A DNA stretch of 64,000 nucleotides, taken from contig NZ_CP070225.1 of assembly GCF_021631985.1 (NCBI RefSeq), positions 7,254,001 through 7,318,000 on the forward strand. Reading direction: 5' to 3'. This document shows, in pieces, positions 8,849 to 16,700 of this stretch (position 1 is its first letter; every line of letters begins with the position of its first letter). The position numbers were made by a program, and so were the translations under genes. Source of the stretch: Sandaracinus amylolyticus. GTDB lineage: Bacteria > Myxococcota_A > Polyangia > Polyangiales > Sandaracinaceae. The notes under the pieces are model-generated. The model searched no databases and was not told the DNA's origin. It saw only the letters and a list, made by a program, of their open reading frames with translations.

Positions 8849-9699
8849 GGGCTGGTCACGGGATCGAACCCGGGTCGCGGGCCCGGCATGTAGAGGAACA
8901 TCAGCACGCCGATCGCGGCGTAGAGGCCGATGAAGAGCAGCACGAGGAGCATGCGGTACCCGAAGACTGCGAGCGCCGCGCCGTCGCTGCCGCACTGATG
9001 GGTCTCGCGGATCGCGCGGAACTCGATGGCGATCATCCAGACGTAAGCGATGAGCCCGCCGCATACCGGGAGGCCGAGCCATACGTACGGCGCGTAGCTG
9101 TATGCGACCGCGCGCAGCGTGCTCTCGAACTTGCCCTTCGCGCGCTTCATCACGACGAGCGTGCCGTGCGACGCGCCCGCCGCGATGATCACCGCGAGCA
9201 GCGTCTGCGCGATGCCCTGCGCGACGAAGAACGGGCTGAACCCCGCGATCGCGCAGCCGTACGCGCCGAGGACGCCGGCGACCATCGGCTCTTCGGTCGC
9301 GATGCCCGCGACCGCGCCGCCCGCCGCCATGAGCAGACCCATCGAGAGCAGCAGCGTGATCTGCCCGAGCGCATACGCGCCGAGCCCGTAGAAGAGCGCG
9401 CCGGTGGGGCCTTTCTCGATCGCTGGGGTGCGGAAGAAGCGCGTCGGCTCCCGCGTGGCGAGCTTCGTCGTCTCGATGAACGCGTGACGAATGCCGAGCT
9501 CCTTGCGGCGCTCCCACGGAATCGGCTCGGCGAAGCCGTCCTTCGCGCACGCGACGCAGATCGCGAAACGAGGCGGTGCGTTCTCGGGAGGCTCGCCGCC
9601 GAAGCGACACTCCGCGCATCCGAAGGTGCCGCAGCGCTCACAGGTGAAGCGCGCATCGCGCGCCTCGTGCACGCCGCAGTGCGCGCCTTCGTGGCTCAA
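8845..9699 (-). CDS. Zinc-finger plus Yip1-like multi-pass membrane protein
   Basis: A 284-residue protein. The N-terminal 55 residues carry a Cys/His-rich metal site (HC..H, CERCGTFGCAEC and ICVAC), probably a treble clef. After a linker come about five hydrophobic spans (ITLLLSMGLLMAAGG, MVAGVLGAYGCAIAG, AQTLLAVIIAAG, a WLGLPVCGGLIAYVWMIAIEF span, and MLLVLLFIGLYAAIGVLMFL), a layout matching Yip1-domain proteins. The best start is TTG at 9697-9699, which overlaps the preceding stop (TTTTGAG) and gives MSHEGAHCGVHEARD. The stop overlaps glpA. Its function in a glycerol operon is unknown; a membrane scaffold or regulator is an inference. Confidence 0.75.
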   Translation of the reverse strand: MSHEGAHCGVHEARDARFTCERCGTFGCAECRFGGEPPENAPPRFAICVACAKDGFAEPIPWERRKELGIRHAFIETTKLATREPTRFFRTPAIEKGPTGALFYGLGAYALGQITLLLSMGLLMAAGGAVAGIATEEPMVAGVLGAYGCAIAGFSPFFVAQGIAQTLLAVIIAAGASHGTLVVMKRAKGKFESTLRAVAYSYAPYVWLGLPVCGGLIAYVWMIAIEFRAIRETHQCGSDGAALAVFGYRMLLVLLFIGLYAAIGVLMFLYMPGPRPGFDPVTSP

Positions 9700-10163
9700 A
9701 ACTTCCCGGTGACCGACAAGAACGTCATCTTGTCGTTGGTCTCGCGCAGGCGCGAGCTCAGGATGCGCACGAAGTTCCACAGGATCTCGTAGGCGAGATC
9801 CTTGTCGAGGAAGAGCAGATCCTCGAGCGCTTCCTTGGTGAGCACGAGGAGTCGACAGCGCTCGTGCACGCGCGCATCGGCGCTGCGCGGGAAGTCGTCG
9901 ATGAGCGACATCTCGCCGAACGCCTGGCCCGCGCCGAGCACCGCGAGCGCTTCCTCGCCCATGCCCGAGACCTCGCGCGAGATGCGGATCTTGCCGTCGA
10001 GGATCAGGTAGAGCTTGTCGCCGACGTCGCCCTCGCGGAACACGACGTCGCCGAGGCGATAGGTCTCCTCCGAGCAGATCGACGCGATGCGCTCCAGACC
10101 CTTCGGGTGGATCCCGTTGAAGAGCTGGATCTTGCCGAGAGCTTCCACGACATCGGCGGACAT
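9696..10163 (-). CDS. Cyclic nucleotide-binding domain protein (Crp-like effector domain only)
   Basis: A 155-residue cytoplasmic protein that is a single CNB domain (residues 5-130) with a short helical tail and no helix-turn-helix. The beta roll is clear: IQLFNGIHPKGLERIA, then VVFREGDVGDKLYLILDGKIRI, then the phosphate-binding cassette FGEMSLIDDFPRSADARV, which retains the Glu and Arg that contact the cyclic phosphate. I chose the ATG at 10163 rather than one 75 bases upstream because the domain begins at MSADVVEALGK. It is the first gene of an overlapping unit with the Yip1-like protein, glpA and glpB, so a cyclic-nucleotide sensor may be made together with the glycerol enzyme. Confidence 0.85.
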   Translation of the reverse strand: MSADVVEALGKIQLFNGIHPKGLERIASICSEETYRLGDVVFREGDVGDKLYLILDGKIRISREVSGMGEEALAVLGAGQAFGEMSLIDDFPRSADARVHERCRLLVLTKEALEDLLFLDKDLAYEILWNFVRILSSRLRETNDKMTFLSVTGKF

Positions 10164-10263
10164 CTGGGGAGGGAGCGTAAGCGATCGCGTCGGGGATCCG
10201 GAAGGATCTCGCACCGCCCTCCTGTGTCGATCGCACATCCCGAGGTGGGCCGTCAGGACGCGA

Positions 10264-10288
10264 CGCGAGCGCGGCTACCGCGCTCGCG
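10264..10288 (-). terminator. Hairpin after the RHS/lipoprotein operon
   Basis: A perfect 11-bp inverted repeat (CGCGAGCGCGG - CTA - CCGCGCTCGCG) begins 11 bases after the stop codon of the small lipoprotein and lies before the promoter region of the oppositely placed CNB operon. There is no T-tract, as is usual for terminators in such GC-rich genomes. Confidence 0.55.
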
Positions 10289-10299
10289 CGCACGACGTG

Positions 10300-10770
10300 T
10301 CACGGGTTCGTGTCCGATAGCTCGCGAACGCTGGGCTCGCAGTCGCAGGAGCCCGCGGCGAGGTCTTGGATGCGCCTGTACTCTGGATCGCTCGTCATCC
10401 GTGCCAGCACGAACGGACGGCCCATGCGGTACAGCGAGACGCACGCGACCTCTCCCGCGAGGGTTGCGCAGTCCGGCTCGCGCGCCGCGACCCGCGCCAG
10501 CGCCTCGATGCTCACTCCACACTCATTCTCACGCAGATTCCATTGAAAACAACCGTGCCCTAGCGAGAGCAGCTGGTTCAGTGCGGAGTCGTAGTCCGCG
10601 TCGGACAATGACTGCTCGTCGCCCCGACAGAACCGATCGAAGTGCTCTCTCTCGATGTCGATCTGACACGAGCCGCTCTGGTCCAGTCGTTCCTCGGTCC
10701 GCCCTGCATTCGCGCCGCAGCCAGCGAGCAGCGCCGCCGCGTACACCCAGAGGATTGCGGGCACATTCAC
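10300..10770 (-). CDS. Small lipoprotein overlapping the RHS gene end; candidate immunity protein
   Basis: A 156-residue lipoprotein. The GTG start overlaps the RHS stop (GTGA). Signal peptide MNVPAILWVYAAALLAGC, lipidated Cys at 18. The mature part has seven or eight cysteines (GSCQIDIE, DRFCRGDEQ, GHGCFQWN, NECGVS, PDCATL, VACVSL, GSCDCEPS), suggesting a disulfide-stabilised periplasmic domain. I do not recognise the fold. Its GC content is visibly lower than that of the RHS core, as is the sequence encoding the RHS C-terminal domain just upstream. Translational coupling to a polymorphic-toxin-like gene makes an immunity role plausible, but this is inference only. Confidence 0.7.
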   Translation of the reverse strand: MNVPAILWVYAAALLAGCGANAGRTEERLDQSGSCQIDIEREHFDRFCRGDEQSLSDADYDSALNQLLSLGHGCFQWNLRENECGVSIEALARVAAREPDCATLAGEVACVSLYRMGRPFVLARMTSDPEYRRIQDLAAGSCDCEPSVRELSDTNP

Positions 10771-13700
10771 GGGCTCGACGCTCCACCGCCGACCGACTGG
10801 CGCGGCGTGTAGGCGGGCATCTGGCAGCGATGAGTGGGCCCGCACCAGTTGAATCCGGGTGCCGGGGCGATTCCCTGACCGCGTCTGTACGGCCCGGTAT
10901 AGAACTCCATCAGCTCAGGAGTGTAGTACAGGTAGCCGCGGTCCATCGCCTGAAGCACGGATCGCCCGATGATTCCACGCATGTGCGGATCGACGCGAGG
11001 ATGATCGGCAGTCGCAGGATTGCCACCCTCCAGATACTCCTGCCGCGTGAGGTGCGAATGCACTGCCTCGTCCGTAGCGACGATGATCGCGGGATTCAAC
11101 CCGACTTGATTGAACAGGACGAACGACTGATTGCGCCCTGACTGACCGCTCGTTCCGGGCCGCGGATCTCCTGCTCGCAGCGGGTATGTCCGCGCCTGGA
11201 TCTCGGGAGCAACCAGTGTGTTTCCCTGGATGAAGCGTTGGCGGCCATCACCCGTTGCCGGTTGCGCGGCGAGAGCCGGTCGGAGTGTCGTCGCGTCGGA
11301 CATCTGAATCGTGAACGGCGCCTGCTGGCCCGGCGTTCCCTCGAGGCGCGCGCGCGCCCACTGCGGCAGCGTCTGCACGTCGATCATGTGAAAATCGTGA
11401 GTAAAACCATGATCTTCGATCATGTCCGCCCACATCTGCGCCTGGGGCGAAAGCCGACCGGCGGCACGCGCGGCTTGACCAGCCTCGTTGAGCACCTGCC
11501 GGTTGCCATCGCGCTCGAAGTAGGCCTGCTCGTCGTCGGTCACCGACGCTTGAATGACGGACTCGAGCGCACGTGCCTGGTCCTCCCGGTCGACCGTATG
11601 TGATTGACCGTCTCCACCCTTGAGCTCGATGGTTGTACTCTCGACGTCCAGACCGATCGGATCGCGCGCAGCGAACAGGCTCGCCGCTACATAGTGGTAG
11701 GCGTTCAACGAATCACCGCCCTGAGCGCCGTGGATGTGAAGAGGGTCTGCGACGCACCATCGCGCCAGTCGAGCAATCAGGTACCGCTCGCCGAAGTACG
11801 TGAGCCCGACCTCCTCGTCGGCTTCTTTGCCGGTAAAGCCATTCGGCTCCGTCGCGCTCGGGTCAGCCTCCTCGATGAGGAGCGCCTGTCTCGCACCGTT
11901 CGGATAGTAGGTGCTCGCCTCCACGAGGTCGCCGCTGAGCAGGTCCAATGTCGCAGCGGTGGTTTGGATGATGTCGGTGAGCCCGACGGTCATTCGCCGA
12001 TTGCGCGCGTCATCGAGCAGCTCGGGTGTCGCTGCGTGCCTCCAGACCATCCGCGCGCCGGCGACGACGTACTGTGTCTCGACGTGGTCGTACGGGCCGG
12101 TGCGCGCGACGTACTGGCTCGCGTCACGGCGTAGTCCGCGCACTTCGTAGTCACCCGGGAAGACGTAGAGCGCGATACGCTCGTCGAGCGCGCCTGGTGG
12201 GCCGGCGTCGGTCTCGCTCGTGGGCTCGATGGTCGCCTTGATGACGCGCACGTTCGCGCCGTCGTAGCGGTAGCGCTGACGCACCTTCAGCGACCACTGC
12301 GGCGCGGGCGCGATGCGGTCCCAGCGGCGTGCTTCGGCGAGGCGATTCAGCTCGTCCCAGCGGTACTGGTAGTGCTGCTCGCTCTCGCAGCGGCACTGCG
12401 TGCGCAGGTGATTCGCTCGCGCGGTCGGGTCGCTCGTCGCGATATCCGAGCACGTCGCCTGCGCCGACGCGTTGCGACACTGGCCGTGTACGGTCATCGA
12501 CGTGACGTTGCCGCCGGCGCCGTACTCGAGCTCGACCCAGCCCGCGCGCTGCTGCTCGGTCGGAGTCATCGCGCGCGTCGGGATGTTGCTCGAGACGTAG
12601 AGCGCGCTCGGGCGCAGAGTCGTGCCGCCCTGATCGACGCCGTTCGTGATCGCGCCGGTCGAGCGCTCGTAGAAGACCTCCGCGTCGTCGTGCCAGCTCG
12701 TCGTGTTGCCCAGCCAGTCCCAGCGCCACGAGAGGTCCTGCACCCGACCGGGCAGATGCTCGAGCTGCTGCAGCATCGGCGCGGGCTCGACGTGCATCGG
12801 GTCCGCGCTCGGCTGCGGGTCCTCGACGAACTGCTCGCCGCGGATGATCTCCTGTGCGTCTCGCCAGTCCGTCGCGTCGTCGGCGGTCGTGCGGGTGCCG
12901 CTGTCCTGCGTGTAGCTGAAGGACGCGCCGATCACGCGGTAGAGCGCGTCGTGCATCACGTACGTGCTCTGGGGACGATGACCGTCGGGCCACTCCGTCG
13001 GGTCACGGTGGTCGACGATCTCCGTCAGGTTGCTCGCGGCGTCCCACACGAGCTGTTGGTCGACGACCGTGCTCACCGCGGCGAGCGAGCGCGGCGCGGC
13101 GCCCGTCGGGGTGCGGGTCGTGATCATCCGGACGGGGCGGCGACGCACGTCGTACTGCGTCGTGGAGACGCTCGGCGTGCGCGTCGCGCCGCTCGAGGTG
13201 GTCGTGTCGCCCCACGTCGTCTCGAGCACGAGCCCGTCACGCGCATAACGCACTTCCGAAATCACGTCACGAGTGCCCAGATGCGACTGGCAAGCACTCG
13301 CATCGGTCGTCGGGTCGCAGTCGATCGTCACGCGTGCACGCGTCGGCAGGCCGCGGCGATTGAACTCGAGCGTTCCACCGATCGCCGCGCCGGTGCCGGC
13401 GCCGGTCCACGTGTAGTCGCGCGGCAGCACCAGCGCAGTGCCCCGGTTTGCGTGATCGAAACGCGCCTCGCGCTCGTATGTGCGCGCATGCGCGTACGCC
13501 ACGTCACGATCAGCGCTGATCGGCATCTCGGTCCAGCTCGGCCTGTCGTCGCCAGGCGCAGTCCGCACCGGCCCCGGTACGAGCGGTGGTGCGTCCGGCA
13601 GTACCGCGACCTGACGTGCCGTCCACACCACGTTCCCGCGCGCGTCGTAAGCGAGCAGCGAACGATGTGCACGGTCGCTGATCCCCGTCATCCGCCCTTG

Positions 13701-16700
13701 CACGCCGCCGCCGCGATTCGGAATCGCTGCGAACGCGGGCGGCGCCGCGTCGTACCAATAGCGGACGTCGACGCGGCGCGGCGCCATCTGTTCGATCGTC
13801 GAGATGGAGCCGGGGGGCAGCTCGTACAGCCCGAGCTCCGCTCGGCTCGAGACGGCTTCGTCACACCCGACGTATTGCTCGCCGACGAGGCGGCCGCCGA
13901 GATCGTAGAAGAAGTTCTGCCCACAACCGCGCGGGTCACGCACCGCCGCGAGGTCGCCGGCGCGATTGAACAGATAACGCCACGTGCGAGTCTCGTCCGT
14001 CGCACCGGAAGCGCGAGAGTCGGTGTCCGGATCCTCCGTTCCGATCCGCCGTCCCAGCGTGTCGTAGTGGAACACGCGGTGGACGTGCGGTGCTGCCAGA
14101 CTCGCCACCTCCGATGTCGCAGGGCGGAATCCGATGCTCGACCGAGCCCGCACGAGGTCGATCACCACGCCGTCGATTCGGTAGTACGACCAGAGTCGAT
14201 GTTGTTCCGGAACGCCCGTGTCCGGATCGAACGTGCGCAAGATCTGGTCGATCACACGCCCGTGGCCGTCGCTGCGGGAAGTCGTGCAGGTTCCGTAGAA
14301 GCCCGAGCTCGAGTCGTTGTCGAGCGCATCACAGACATCGACCGATAGCGCGTGGAAGCTCTGCGAGGTGTAGCTGCCGTCCTCGGCGTGCTGGCCGATC
14401 GTGCGACCGAACGCATCGTGGCGCGTCACGGCGTACGGGATGTCGTCTGCGCCGAACGTCGGAAAACCGCCCGACGATGCGCCCGTCCGCGGTAGCGCGA
14501 GCACACCCGCGAGCGAGGTGTCGGAGCCGACGTAGATGTCGGGCTGGTATTCGCGGCGTACGGTTCCCTTCGCGTCGAGCGTCGAAAGACCACTTCGCAT
14601 CCACTCACCCGGCGCATCGCCCGTCGAGAGACCGGCTCGCGCGCGGCCGAGGCCATCGACGAAGGAGATCGCGACCAGCGAGCTGCCCTCTGCACCGTAG
14701 TCGGCGTCGCAGTCGAGCTCGGTCGTCGTGATCACGCGGCTGAGCGGCACGGCTGCCCCGTTCTCCGTGAGCTCGTAGGCGATGCGCGTCGTGGGCCGGT
14801 CCGCCGTGCACCCTTCGGCGCGCGGCGGCACGACCGCGACCAAGCGGCCGAGGCCGTCGTACGTGACACGCGTGACGAGACCGTTCGGATCGGTCGCGGT
14901 CAGCACCGCGCCGAGGCCGCGGTCCCAGGTGCCCGACGTCGAGAGCGTCGGCACATCCGACGTGGAGACGTGAGTCGTCTCGGTCTCCGCGAGCTGCGCG
15001 TAGTCAGCGTCGTATGAGACGCGCGCGTAACGCAGGCACCCGGACGGCAACACCGCGATCGCGCTCGGGTCGAGCTCCGAGATGTTCGCTCCGACGCAGC
15101 TCGCGAGCGCGTTGCCCCACGCGTCGTACACCGTCGAGCCCACCAGGTCGTCGTCCAACGGAACGCCGGGCGTCGAGCTCGGATTGACTTGCAGCTGTTG
15201 GATCGCAAGGCCTTCGGTGGAGTCATCGCCGTCGAACGTGTACGCGCGCAGCGGACCGACGACCTGACGCGACAGCACCACGTCGCCGACGCCGTTGTAC
15301 TGGTTGATCGTTTCCCGCAGCGGCCCCTGCGGCACTCCGCCCGCCGTCCCGGTGATCCACGTGGACCCCGTCCGCCAGATCCACTCCGCCGCGTTCCGCA
15401 GCACCGGTGTCGTGTGGGCCACGATCACATCGTCGACCGAGATCGCGCCCTGGATTGCCCCATGCGCCGACTGACGACGCACCTGCCCGAGCGAGTCGAC
15501 TTCGTCGTACGTCGTCTGGATGCGCACGAAGTGCTGGCCGCGGGCCTGGGCCCGCCGCGACACGGTCGACGTCTGCAACCACGAGGTGGTCCCCCACTCC
15601 TCGAACGACACATCGGTCAGATCCAGCTCGGCGCCCCCGGCGATCCACACCGTCGTGTCGTAGCGAATCTCGTTCGCCTCCGAGACGAATGCGTACTGGA
15701 TCCAGCGACCATCCAGACCCTGGTGCAGATTCCGGCTCGTGAGCGTCGCGTGCGCGCTCGACAGATACACACCGCGCTCGTCGAACGTCTCCGTCAGATA
15801 CTCGCGGCCCTTGAGCGCCTCGTACGGATTGTCGGCGAGCCGGTCGTCGGAGATCGATTCGGGACGTCGGCCCTGATGGAAATACGTGCGCGAGTACGAC
15901 GTCGGATGGTTCCAATCGCCGACGGACACCGCGTCGGCGGCGCCGAAGCCGCGGAACTCCTGCTCGATGCCTTCGTAATACCCGTCGTGGTAGGCGAATC
16001 GCGACTCGCTCACCTGCGCCTCGCGCCCCAGCACGTCGAGCCGGTCGCTCGTGCGCACCGAGCGCACGACGGTCGAGATCACGGGACTGCCGGCCGAGTG
16101 CCACGCTCGCACACCCGCGCGGTCGAGCAGGCGCTCGCTCGGCTCGCCGTCCGCGCGGCCCCACGTGAAGCGCTCACAGCTCGTGCAGCTCGCTGCATCG
16201 GCGAGGTCCTGCACGTAGTCCTCGGCGCTCGAGCCGTAGCCGACGTCGGTCTGCGCGCCGAGGCCGTTCTCCACCCGCACCAGCAGCCGAGGCCGACGGC
16301 CACCGGCGAGATCGACATATCGCCAGTCGTCCGCAGTCGCCCAGACGATATCCGTCGTTCCGCTGCCGTCGATGTCGGCGAAGCGCGTGCGCGTCACGTA
16401 CCCCGGCGCCGCCGGCGTGCTGCGCGCGATCAGACGACGCGTGAAGCCCCGCCCGGCGCGATTGAACCATACGTCCACCGCGTCGAAGCGGATCTGCACC
16501 ACGTCCGACGCGCCATCCGCGTTCACGTCCGTCAGATGGATCCCGTCCAGCTCGATGTTCAGCTCCGCCGGCGGCGTCTCCATCTCGACGTAGCGATTGC
16601 CGCCCTCGCCTTCCGCACAACGACGCGGGCCATCGCCCCAGCTGCCCTCACCGCGACCAGGCCAATAGCGGATCCGGCCGCGCTGGATCTCGACGATGTC

